From Bacillus sp. ISL-45 (GTDB taxonomy: Bacteria; Bacillota; Bacilli; Bacillales; Cytobacillaceae): a stretch of 64,000 nt of DNA. Each line of letters begins with the position of its first letter. Position 1 is the first letter of the stretch. Of this stretch, positions 17,816 to 24,232 are shown in pieces. Location: positions 124,001 through 188,000 of the forward strand of contig NZ_JAGGQQ010000009.1 of assembly GCF_018613195.1 (NCBI RefSeq), in the 5' to 3' direction. A program made the translations under genes and the position numbers. The notes under the pieces were generated by a model that was not told where the DNA came from, did no database searches, and was given only the letters and a program-made list of their open reading frames with translations.

Positions 17816-17850
17816 GTAAAAGTCCTTCTCAATCTAGAGGGACTTTTATC
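17816..17850. terminator. Terminator hairpin
   Basis: Stem AAAAGTCC / GGGACTTTT with an internal loop, flanked by A/T runs. It lies between two minus-strand genes. Confidence 0.65.
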
Positions 17851-17866
17851 AGTTTTATGAAATTCT

Positions 17867-18226
17867 TTAGATAGCTCCCATACCTTTAAGAATAGTTTTT
17901 GCATCAGCATTCAAGTACGCAAGGCTATCCTTTCTTATTAAAAGGTTTGGATTACCCTTAAGAAGCATCTTGATTCCTCTAACATCAAACTTATTAGCAT
18001 ATGTATTAACTGCATTAAGAATTGCTAAGTCCTTTCTGGTCAATGGCTCTCCGTTACCAGCTTGGAGTTCCAGAAGGAAATTTAAAAGTTCTCTTGCATT
18101 CTTATTCAACAGATTCTTATGTTCATTTAATATTTTAATGTTTTCTTCGATAAAAACCCTTGCTGTTGAATATTCCATCTCATCTACATTTTTGTTAATC
18201 TTTGCTGTTAGAACTTCTAAATTCAA
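17867..18226 (-). CDS. Hypothetical helical protein in prophage
   Basis: About 119 residues, mostly helical and without cysteine (EYSTARVFIEENIKILNEHKNLLNKNARELLNFLLELQ). I know of no family. The TTG at 18226 is 9 nt from AGGGGG; the first ATG three codons upstream directly abuts that signal, so TTG is preferred. It precedes the small Xre genes on the same strand. Confidence 0.55.
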   Translation of the reverse strand: MNLEVLTAKINKNVDEMEYSTARVFIEENIKILNEHKNLLNKNARELLNFLLELQAGNGEPLTRKDLAILNAVNTYANKFDVRGIKMLLKGNPNLLIRKDSLAYLNADAKTILKGMGAI

Positions 18227-18324
18227 TGCATACATCCCCCTGTGAGTATTTACATTGTTATATCGGTTAAAATTATAAATTATAAATTATAAAGATGAAA
18301 ATTTCTTCATTGGAGAGAATGGCT

Positions 18325-18522
18325 TTACTTAATTTCTTGAGGATCTAATTCATAGAAATCAATTAACTTATTTAGAGTTGATTGACGAGGGTTACCTTTG
18401 TCATTCTCTATGTTGCTTAGAGTCCTGGTTGTCATATTAAGTTTTTCGCAAACTGACTCTTGAGACATATTTCTTTTACATCGTTCTAATCTTAACTGAG
18501 TACCTATGCTTTCATTATTCAT
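18325..18522 (-). CDS. Xre-type HTH regulator (65 aa)
   Basis: A protein that is almost only a helix-turn-helix: QLRLERCKRNMSQESVCEKLNMTTRTLSNIENDKGNP. It lacks any effector domain. TTAGGAGG precedes the ATG. It is a paralogue of the gene just upstream of it on the minus strand (similar RMER/LERCKRNLSQE..C text), suggesting recent duplication. Confidence 0.85.
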   Translation of the reverse strand: MNNESIGTQLRLERCKRNMSQESVCEKLNMTTRTLSNIENDKGNPRQSTLNKLIDFYELDPQEIK

Positions 18523-18586
18523 CTAATAACCTCCTAATTGGATTTATACAAACATATTCCTCCTAATAAAAAAAATAAAACCCTTC

Positions 18587-18787
18587 TCATTGGAGATGGG
18601 TTAGTTTATATCCTAATTCATAATAATCGATCAACCTTTTAATGGTCTTTCCATTTACACTCTTATCGTTTTCAATCTTACTTAACGTTTTTATATTCAT
18701 TTGAATAGCTTCACAAACCTGTTCTTGTGAAAGGTTTCTTTTGAACCTTTCCATCCTTAAAATCGTTCCTAAGCTTTCTCGGTACAC
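18587..18787 (-). CDS. Xre-type HTH regulator (66 aa), paralogue
   Basis: A bare HTH protein (TILRMERFKRNLSQEQVCEAIQMNIKTLSKIENDKS). AGGTG precedes the GTG at 18787 by 6 nt, so I prefer it to the GTG at 18796 within that signal. Its similarity to the preceding HTH gene suggests gene duplication inside the prophage. Confidence 0.78.
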   Translation of the reverse strand: MYRESLGTILRMERFKRNLSQEQVCEAIQMNIKTLSKIENDKSVNGKTIKRLIDYYELGYKLTHLQ

Positions 18788-18803
18788 ATAAATCACCTGA
18801 CAT

Positions 18804-19010
18804 TTATGAAGGATTTTCCTTTACTCTGTCAGTTATATCGACACCATCAGCTTCAACTTTTAGTACCTCCCCAACATCCATTTCCTTTTTTATCTCGTTG
18901 ATCCAGTCAGCTGCAATCTTTTCAGGTGTCCTTCTTCTTTTTTGAAAAGACCCTTTACGTTGCACTCTTATTCCCCTGGAAAGAAAAGTTAATGTAATCG
19001 TAAAATTCAT
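18804..19010 (-). CDS. Small prophage protein next to repressor
   Basis: A 68-residue protein starting at the ATG at 19010, with GGAG 8 nt upstream. It has an N-terminal beta segment with basic patch (TLTFLSRGIRVQRKGSFQKRRRTPE) and an acidic end. Similar small proteins adjoin Xre repressors in Bacillus prophages, but no function is known. Confidence 0.6.
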   Translation of the reverse strand: MNFTITLTFLSRGIRVQRKGSFQKRRRTPEKIAADWINEIKKEMDVGEVLKVEADGVDITDRVKENPS

Positions 19011-19051
19011 TATAATCACTCCAAACACCATTTTACCAAGCGCTTGGGAAT

Positions 19052-19279
19052 TTACATATCCCAAAAATCATCACTTTTGATATTAGGATCTATTTCTCGA
19101 ATTGCCTTTAATATTTTTTTCATTGTCGGTAGTGTAGGTTCATGTTCACCATTAGCACTGCATAGTTCACTAACCGTTGACCGACTCACTTCAGATTTAT
19201 TTGCCAACCATTGCTGAGAAATCCCTCTGTTATCCAACCAGCGCCCCAACCTTGAACGCTTCTTTCCTAATCCAAACAT
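19052..19279 (-). CDS. Phage repressor-like Xre HTH protein
   Basis: A 75-residue protein with an N-terminal HTH (RLGRWLDNRGISQQWLANKSEVSRSTVSELC). It is read away from the plus-strand gene at 19421, and three related sites fill the space between the two, so it may repress both directions. CGGAGGTG precedes the ATG. Confidence 0.8.
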   Translation of the reverse strand: MFGLGKKRSRLGRWLDNRGISQQWLANKSEVSRSTVSELCSANGEHEPTLPTMKKILKAIREIDPNIKSDDFWDM

Positions 19280-19305
19280 TTGAATACACCTCCGTTAACC
19301 ATTCA

Positions 19306-19378
19306 TGTCCAATTATCCGAAGTTTTATACAAAAATGCATGATATATCGGAATATTGGACAAGCAGGGTCCAATATCC
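19306..19378. promoter_or_regulatory. Triple operator-like sites between divergent prophage genes
   Basis: TGTCCAATTATCCGA (19306-19320) recurs inverted as TCGGAATATTGGACA (19347-19361), with a third, partial copy GTCCAATATCC (19368-19378). This spacing around a divergent promoter is what a phage repressor operator set looks like. The binding protein is inferred to be the Xre protein read from 19279. Confidence 0.6.
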
Positions 19379-19420
19379 TTTATCAAGGACGTCACAAGAC
19401 GTCTAAAAGGAGGCAATGAA

Positions 19421-19843
19421 ATGTATAGACCTACGGTACGTTATGCAGATAGTTATCAACAATATGTGGATAAAATGTTTCAATCAACACATCTGGACCG
19501 AAATCAAATCATAAGGGCAGCATTATTCACAGCTGCATACTCGGAAGAATTTCTTAAGCTAATGAGCCAAAATAAAAAGGGCGACGTCCCTCTTCCCTCC
19601 CCTTTATGGGAGCTGGATAATACTCCGTTATGGAGGGAGCAATCACCTAAAATAACAGGAGAGGGGAGGGAAGTCAATGATCATAATGACAGAAAGGGAG
19701 AAGTTGAGGATTATAGCCGAGTTGTTAAATCAGGAGCTAACATCACCAGTATCGAGGGACGTCAGCACCAGGTCCAGAGATCAGAAAGGCCGGTTCCAGA
19801 AAAAATCCAGACGTCAGGAGAAATCAAAATACGGATCGGTTAG
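19421..19843 (+). CDS. Hypothetical prophage/plasmid-type protein
   Basis: A 140-residue protein with strong AAAAGGAGG 7 nt before the ATG. The first about 85 residues look conserved (YRPTVRYADSYQQYVDKMF...DRNQIIRAALFTAAYS), possibly a ribbon-helix-helix or small HTH. The last about 55 overlap the next gene in another frame and look unconstrained. That C-terminal tail may be accidental, or the gene may have lost its original end. Confidence 0.55.
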   Translation: MYRPTVRYADSYQQYVDKMFQSTHLDRNQIIRAALFTAAYSEEFLKLMSQNKKGDVPLPSPLWELDNTPLWREQSPKITGEGREVNDHNDRKGEVEDYSRVVKSGANITSIEGRQHQVQRSERPVPEKIQTSGEIKIRIG

Positions 19844-19973
19844 GGAGATTAAATTGAAAAAGGTGAGGGGAAGCTATGGGTCCTACATCGTGAAAACAAG
19901 GATTTTGTCTGAAGAGGACTTAGCTTATCTATATGGTATTCTTGGTGTCATTTTTCTGGCTATTGTTATTTGA
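19677..19973 (+). CDS. Basic prophage protein with C-terminal membrane segment
   Basis: A 98-residue protein: an N-terminal helix (TEREKLRIIAELLNQEL), a lysine/arginine-rich middle, and one C-terminal membrane segment (YLYGILGVIFLAIVI). The ATG at 19677 has AGGGGAGG upstream; the ATG at 19686 is also possible. It overlaps the preceding gene by 167 bp in another frame, which is unusual. It is the last phage gene before the attachment junction. Confidence 0.5.
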   Translation: MIIMTEREKLRIIAELLNQELTSPVSRDVSTRSRDQKGRFQKKSRRQEKSKYGSVREIKLKKVRGSYGSYIVKTRILSEEDLAYLYGILGVIFLAIVI

Positions 19974-20012
19974 ATTCAACATTAGCTTTTTAATATTATT
20001 GGCTCCCCAGAA
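19974..20012. other. Putative prophage right attachment junction (attR)
   Basis: Phage coding ends at 19973, and a truncated host UPF0145/YbjQ-like reading frame begins immediately after. The family pattern (SGEAIMGAN) breaks off after SGE near 20003, so the crossover core probably lies within this stretch. The left end is outside the window, so no direct-repeat core could be confirmed. Confidence 0.6.
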
Positions 20013-20074
20013 ACTATCCCTAGATATTTCTCGATTTCCCTGTCCTGCAAAGTCGAAGTTGTAGTTACGATCAT
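19982..20074 (-). pseudogene. 5' stub of UPF0145/YbjQ-like gene cut by the prophage
   Basis: Thirty codons with a proper GGAGG and ATG: MIVTTTSTLQ...YLGIVSGE, then divergence and a stop. UPF0145 (YbjQ) proteins are about 105 residues and begin this way. The remainder is missing, replaced by prophage sequence, so the gene is the probable integration target. Confidence 0.75.
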
Positions 20075-20169
20075 ATTAATTCCTCCTCCAATTCTTGTTA
20101 TTCTGTTAAAAAACTGTGAATAACTACTTATACGATTCCCTCTGGAAAAAGGTTTCAATAAAAAAAGAA

Positions 20170-20189
20170 CCCGGCTATTATTTGCCAGG
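20170..20189 (-). terminator. Terminator of small reverse-strand gene
   Basis: On the minus strand CCTGGC and GCCGGG pair around an 8-nt loop, followed by TTCTTTTTTTATT. Confidence 0.7.
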
Positions 20190-20201
20190 TCCAGCCATTA
20201 T

Positions 20202-20366
20202 TTATGCTTCGTCTTCCTCTACACGGTTTTTGAACGCCTCCTGGACGACTAGGAATTCCTCATCTTCCTGCGCCTCTGTTTCAGGACGCTTTGGTTTTAA
20301 GGCGCCTGAGGGCAGGTCTCCTGGATGGCCTTTTTTCTTGTGGTTGAACCCTTTGCCTCTGCTCAT
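20202..20366 (-). CDS. Small hydrophilic protein (54 aa), YfhD-like layout
   Basis: Basic N-terminus (SRGKGFNHKKKGHPGD) and acidic C-terminus (EAQEDEEFLVVQEAFKNRVEEDEA), like the small cytosolic or spore-associated proteins of bacilli. AAAGGAGGG lies 8 nt before the ATG, and a terminator follows. Function is unknown. It is read away from the peroxiredoxin gene. Confidence 0.65.
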   Translation of the reverse strand: MSRGKGFNHKKKGHPGDLPSGALKPKRPETEAQEDEEFLVVQEAFKNRVEEDEA

Positions 20367-20441
20367 TCATGAACCCTCCTTTCTTGTTCAATCTAGTTTT
20401 TCCTGTTGGAACCTGAAATATAAGAAATCAGCTGCATATGA

Positions 20442-20455
20442 TTGTATAGATACAA
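20442..20455. promoter_or_regulatory. Operator-like dyad upstream of peroxiredoxin
   Basis: TTGTAT-AG-ATACAA is a perfect 6-bp dyad overlapping the likely -10 region of the peroxiredoxin promoter. It does not match the PerR consensus. The regulator is unknown. Confidence 0.35.
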
Positions 20456-20480
20456 ATTTAAATAAAGGAGGGCGGCTGCA

Positions 20481-21092
20481 ATGGATGAAAAATTGTACGC
20501 TGAGGATTTGGTTGAATGTCCGACTGTTTTTTGTGCGAACCGGGATGACCAGGCCCCGCTTTTTACAGCTGATGCATTGATCAATGGTGACATAAAGAAG
20601 ATTAACCTTGAGGATTATCGGGGAAAGTGGGTCATCTTATTTTTCTACCCAAGTAATTTTACCTTTGTTTGACCGACAGAGCTGGCGGCGGTCGCCGCTG
20701 TATACCCTTATATAAAAGCGCTGGGTGCTGAATTGCTGGCAATCAGCACTGACAGTGTTTATTCACACAAGGTTTTTAAAGAGACTTCTCCTTCTTTGAA
20801 AAATGTTACGTATCCAATGGTAAGCGACAGGACGCAGGTAATCAGCCGCGCATATAGAATCCTGGATGAAACAACAGGGGCCTGCTTCAGGACTTCAGTT
20901 TTCATCGACCCCGGTGGCATTATCAGAGCGAAGCTTACTTATCCCGGAAATGTCGGCCGCAACCTTCCTGAGCACGTAAGGATGCTGCAGGCTTTCGAGT
21001 ATGCAAAACAAACAGGAAAAGGTGTGCCGGCGAACTGGGTGCCGGGCCAGCAAGGAGTCAGTACAGACCCATCAAATATAGGAAATATTTAA
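20481..21092 (+). CDS. Peroxiredoxin with in-frame TGA at the catalytic position (candidate selenoprotein)
   Basis: One AhpC/TSA-type peroxiredoxin of 203 residues is split by a TGA at 20670-20672. The text reads [19 protein letters not shown]; in the family the residue here is the peroxidatic Cys (FTFVCPTEL), so TGA stands exactly at residue 64 in its place. The frame stays open and conserved after it ([29 protein letters not shown]). A hairpin with a GG-initial loop starts soon after the TGA. The usual resolving-Cys motif (VCPA.W) is VPANW here. The N-terminus carries an extra C13/C18 pair. Reading: selenocysteine at residue 64. The alternative is a nonsense mutation that inactivated the gene. 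AAAGGAGGG precedes the ATG. Confidence 0.72.
20673..20701 (+). promoter_or_regulatory. SECIS-like hairpin after the TGA
   Basis: GCGGC (20685-20689) pairs with GCCGC (20694-20698) around loop GGUC, with G20684-U20699 extending the stem. The loop starts 17 nt after the TGA, and its first two bases are G. Bacterial SECIS elements need a loop G among the first two positions, about 16-37 nt from the TGA, so the fit is good. Confidence 0.6.
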
Positions 21093-21126
21093 TGCGTGCA
21101 GGTCCTGATAATCAGGGCCTGTTTTT

Positions 21127-21175
21127 ATGTCAAGCTCCAGCGCTTGTCGGGACTGACCAAGGCGATACGTTATTC
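21127..21175. repeat. Short copy of a dispersed intergenic element
   Basis: Contains CAAGCTCCAGCGCTTGTCGG then GACTGACCAAGGCG, matching parts of the longer element at 59,705-59,950 and the piece at 63,590. It lies downstream of the peroxiredoxin gene. Confidence 0.55.
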
Positions 21176-21282
21176 TTGTTTGTCTGTGACCAGCATCACA
21201 ATTGATGGATAAAAATGTCACAAATTCTCAACAAAAATCTTCGATATCACTCACAAAGTTTTTTTAAAATAGAATTGAGATT

Positions 21283-21300
21283 ATGTTAAAAAATTCACAA
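21283..21300. promoter_or_regulatory. Rex-like operator before cydAB
   Basis: ATGTTAAAAAATTCACAA matches the Rex palindrome TTGTGAAAAAATTCACAA at 16 of 18 positions. It lies 25 bp before the cydA start. In B. subtilis Rex represses cyd genes when NADH is low, so an NADH-responsive control is likely. Confidence 0.55.
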
Positions 21301-21324
21301 ACAATAAATAAGGAGGTATCAAAG

Positions 21325-22677
21325 ATGGATGAGGTCCTGATATTAAGCCGGATCCAGTTTGCTGTGACTGTTTTTTATCATTTTTTATTTGTCCCATTAA
21401 CGATTGGTTTAGTCATTCTCGTTGCCATCATGGAGACAAAGTATGCACGCACCCTGGACCAGACATATAAGCGAATGGCGGATTATTGGGGAAAACTGTT
21501 CGCGATCAACTTTGTGCTTGGTGTGATTACCGGCATTACGATGGAATTTCAGTTTGGCACGAACTGGTCAGAATACTCGAAGTATATGGGTGATATTTTC
21601 GGGTCGCCGCTCGCGATTGAAGCTCTAGTCGCCTTTTTCCTTGAATCTACCTTCATGGGCATCTGGCTGTTCGGAAAGGATAAGTTTACACCAAAACTGC
21701 GGGCATTTTCGATCTGGATGGTCGCTCTCGGTACGAATATTTCCGCTCTCTGGATCATTACTGCCAATGGCTTCATGCAAAACCCGGTCGGCTATGTCCT
21801 TAACAATGGCCGAGTCGAATTGAACAGCTTCCGGGAGCTCGTCACTAATCCTTATGCCTGGTATATGTTTGTACACACTGTTGTAAGTGCCTATATTGTG
21901 GGGGCGTTTTTCATGATGGCCATCAGTGCTTACCACCTGCTCAGGAAAAACGAAACGGCATTTTATAAAAAGTCATTCAAGTACGGTCTTGCCATGGCCT
22001 TGTTTTCTGCGACTCTCACACCAATCATCGGGCACCAGTCCGGTGTTTTTGCTGCTAAAATGCAGCCGGCAAAAGGAGCGGCTATGGAGGCAGTCTGGGA
22101 GACACAAAAGGACATGCCATTCCATCTTATCCAGATTCCCGATCAGGAAAACGAGCGCAATGCTTTTGAGGCAATCAGCATTCCGAAATTGGGCAGCTTC
22201 TTCTACACCAACTCCTTTGATGGGGAAGTCACAGGTTTGAAAGACATTCCCAAGGATGAACGGCCTAACGTGGAACTGGTCTTTTATGCGTTCAGGGTAA
22301 TGGTCGCTCTAGGAGTCTTTTTCCTGGCTGTTTCCTGGTACGGCTTGTACCTTTATCGGAAAAACAAACTGGAGAACTCACCAAAATACTTGAAGCTGGT
22401 CCTATATTCTGTACTGCTGCCGTATCTGGCGATTAATGCCGGCTGGATGGTAGCAGAGGCGGGACGACAGCCATGGGTTGTGTACGGATTGATGAAGACA
22501 TCTGAGGGTGTGTCGCCAATCGCGTTGTCCCAGGTGATCTTCTCCTTGGCAGCTCTCGTCATTTTTTACACAGTTTTATTGATAGCAGATGTCTATTTGA
22601 TCATCAAATATGCGAAAAAAGGTCCGGAATCAGAGGTTAAATATGGCCTTGAAGGAGGCGTGAAACATGTCTCATGA
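21325..22677 (+). CDS. cydA: Cytochrome bd-type quinol oxidase subunit I
   Basis: A 450-residue membrane protein with the bd-I fold: an N-terminal SRIQFAVTVFYHFLFVPLTIGL with heme-ligand His19, then conserved GVITGITMEFQFGTNW and NGFMQNPVGY. The Q loop is short, as in Gram-positive forms. It oxidises quinol and reduces oxygen with high affinity. Start ATG at 21325 has AAGGAGG upstream. Partner subunit II follows, and no cydCD assembly transporter is present nearby. A YthA-type paralogue is possible. Confidence 0.93.
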   Translation: MDEVLILSRIQFAVTVFYHFLFVPLTIGLVILVAIMETKYARTLDQTYKRMADYWGKLFAINFVLGVITGITMEFQFGTNWSEYSKYMGDIFGSPLAIEALVAFFLESTFMGIWLFGKDKFTPKLRAFSIWMVALGTNISALWIITANGFMQNPVGYVLNNGRVELNSFRELVTNPYAWYMFVHTVVSAYIVGAFFMMAISAYHLLRKNETAFYKKSFKYGLAMALFSATLTPIIGHQSGVFAAKMQPAKGAAMEAVWETQKDMPFHLIQIPDQENERNAFEAISIPKLGSFFYTNSFDGEVTGLKDIPKDERPNVELVFYAFRVMVALGVFFLAVSWYGLYLYRKNKLENSPKYLKLVLYSVLLPYLAINAGWMVAEAGRQPWVVYGLMKTSEGVSPIALSQVIFSLAALVIFYTVLLIADVYLIIKYAKKGPESEVKYGLEGGVKHVS

Positions 22678-23695
22678 TACACTTGCAATCATTTGGTTCG
22701 GTTTGTGGGGATTGATTTGGACGGTTTATTTTATCCTCGATGGATACACCCTTGGGACCGGAATGCTGTTCCCGTTCATCGCTAAAAACCGCCAGGAGCG
22801 TAACCAGCTCCAGGAGGCGGTCGGACCTTTCTGGGGCGGGAATGAGGTCTGGCTGATCACAGCTGGAGGAGCGACATTTGCGGCCTTCCCGGCTGTCTAC
22901 GCGGACATGTTCAGCTTTTTGTATACGCCGTTGTTCCTGGTGCTGATTGCTTTGTTCATTCGGGCAATCGGACTTGAATTCATGCATAAGGACGACAACC
23001 CACTATGGCAGGCAGGGTGTAAATGGGGCTTCTTCACCGGCAGCTTTTTGATCGCCTTCTTATTCGGCGTCACCTTCGCCAATCTGTACCGAGGATTATT
23101 GATCGGTGCCAATGGCTATGAAGGCAATTTGTTCAGCTTGTTGAATGGTTATGGCATTTTGGGAGGATTGCTGTTTGTCTCATTGTTCCTTCTGTCTGGT
23201 TCATTATGGATTCAGTTGAAGACAGCAGGGCAAACCGCAGTCCGAGCATACAAAATATCACGGATAATGGCTGGCGTGGCTCCGGCGATGCTGTCGCTTT
23301 TTTTTCTGGCGACAGTGAACAGGACGCCATTGCTGGATAATTACTCACAGCAACCGATCCTCTGGACTGTGCCGGTAATCGCACTGGCTGCGATGCTCGC
23401 GGCAGTCTACTTTATTTTTAAAAAGAAAATCGGCTATGCCTTTACCGCTGTCTGCTTGACGATTTTCACAAAAATGGCCTTCGGCTTCGTAGGGATGTTC
23501 CCGAACATGCTGCCATCAAGAATAGACAATGCCTACAGCGTGACACTTTTTGATGCTGCAGGCAGCAAGCTCAACCTGACCATCATGTTCGTCGTTGCAG
23601 TCATTTTCGTGCCAATTATCATTGCCTACCAGTCCTGGAGCTACACACTTTTCAAGGATAAAATATTAAAGGAAAGCGCAAAGGGATATCAATAA
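22667..23695 (+). CDS. cydB: Cytochrome bd-type quinol oxidase subunit II
   Basis: A 342-residue protein with about eight membrane segments. The N-terminal IIWFGLWGLIWTVYFILDGYTLGTGMLFPF and the central GPFWGGNEVWLITAGGATFAAFP match CydB. It overlaps cydA by 11 bp, so translation is coupled. It supports heme and quinone handling by subunit I. A strong terminator follows directly. Confidence 0.93.
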   Translation: MSHDTLAIIWFGLWGLIWTVYFILDGYTLGTGMLFPFIAKNRQERNQLQEAVGPFWGGNEVWLITAGGATFAAFPAVYADMFSFLYTPLFLVLIALFIRAIGLEFMHKDDNPLWQAGCKWGFFTGSFLIAFLFGVTFANLYRGLLIGANGYEGNLFSLLNGYGILGGLLFVSLFLLSGSLWIQLKTAGQTAVRAYKISRIMAGVAPAMLSLFFLATVNRTPLLDNYSQQPILWTVPVIALAAMLAAVYFIFKKKIGYAFTAVCLTIFTKMAFGFVGMFPNMLPSRIDNAYSVTLFDAAGSKLNLTIMFVVAVIFVPIIIAYQSWSYTLFKDKILKESAKGYQ

Positions 23696-23697
23696 GG

Positions 23698-23727
23698 AAA
23701 GGCGTCTGGGTGACCAGACGCCTTTGA
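23698..23727 (+). terminator. Terminator of cydAB
   Basis: Perfect 12-bp stem AAAGGCGTCTGG / CCAGACGCCTTT with loop GTGA, then GATT. Confidence 0.9.
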
Positions 23728-23798
23728 TTATGTGGGGAATTGCTTTAATGCTTGTCCAGCAGGTAGAGTTTCAAGACGGCAAATAAGAAGTGGATAAT

Positions 23799-24150
23799 AG
23801 ACATTTCCGGAGCATCGAAATCTTAAAATGTCTATTGTAAAGGATTTAATAGACATTTCCAGCAAAGAGCAGCAGCAAAATGTCTAATAAAAGGGGTTTA
23901 ATAGGCATTTCCAGCAAAGAGCAGCCTCAAAATGTCTAATAAAAGGGGTTTAATGGACATTTCAGGCAAGGAGCAGCAGTAAAATGTCTAATAAAAGAGG
24001 TTTAATGGACATTACCGGCAAGAAGCAGCAACATAATGTCTAATAAAAGAGGTTTACTAGACATTTCCAGCAAGGAGCAGCAGCAAAATGTCTAATAAAA
24101 GAGGTTTAATGGACATTTCAGGTAAGGAAAGGCTACGAAATGTCTATTAA
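23799..24150. repeat. Array of seven 52-bp hairpin units
   Basis: Units start at 23799, 23851, 23903, 23955, 24007, 24059 and 24111: exactly 52 bp apart. Each has an [A/G]GACATTT arm and an AAATGTCT arm around an about 20-nt loop rich in AGCAG, so each can fold as a hairpin. The last arm ends near 24,150. The stretch from 23,728 to 24,194 has no gene. Confidence 0.9.
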
Positions 24151-24194
24151 CTATTCTCCCTAGGAGTAATCCAAGCTGATCTGTTTAAAAAATA

Positions 24195-24222
24195 GAGACC
24201 TACCAGCACAATGATAGGTCTC
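24195..24222. terminator. Terminator of symporter gene
   Basis: Stem GAGACCTA / TAGGTCTC with a 12-nt loop; it lies just beyond the stop of the reverse-strand symporter. Confidence 0.7.
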
Positions 24223-24232
24223 AAAATACAAA

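Noticed and set aside
20116-20580. A 154-codon plus-strand frame before the peroxiredoxin
   Set aside because: It has no ribosome site, lies across a well-supported reverse-strand gene, and its text is not protein-like.
23799-24150. 52-bp arrays as CRISPR
   Set aside because: No constant repeat with variable spacers; the whole unit is similar and has inverted arms; no cas genes.
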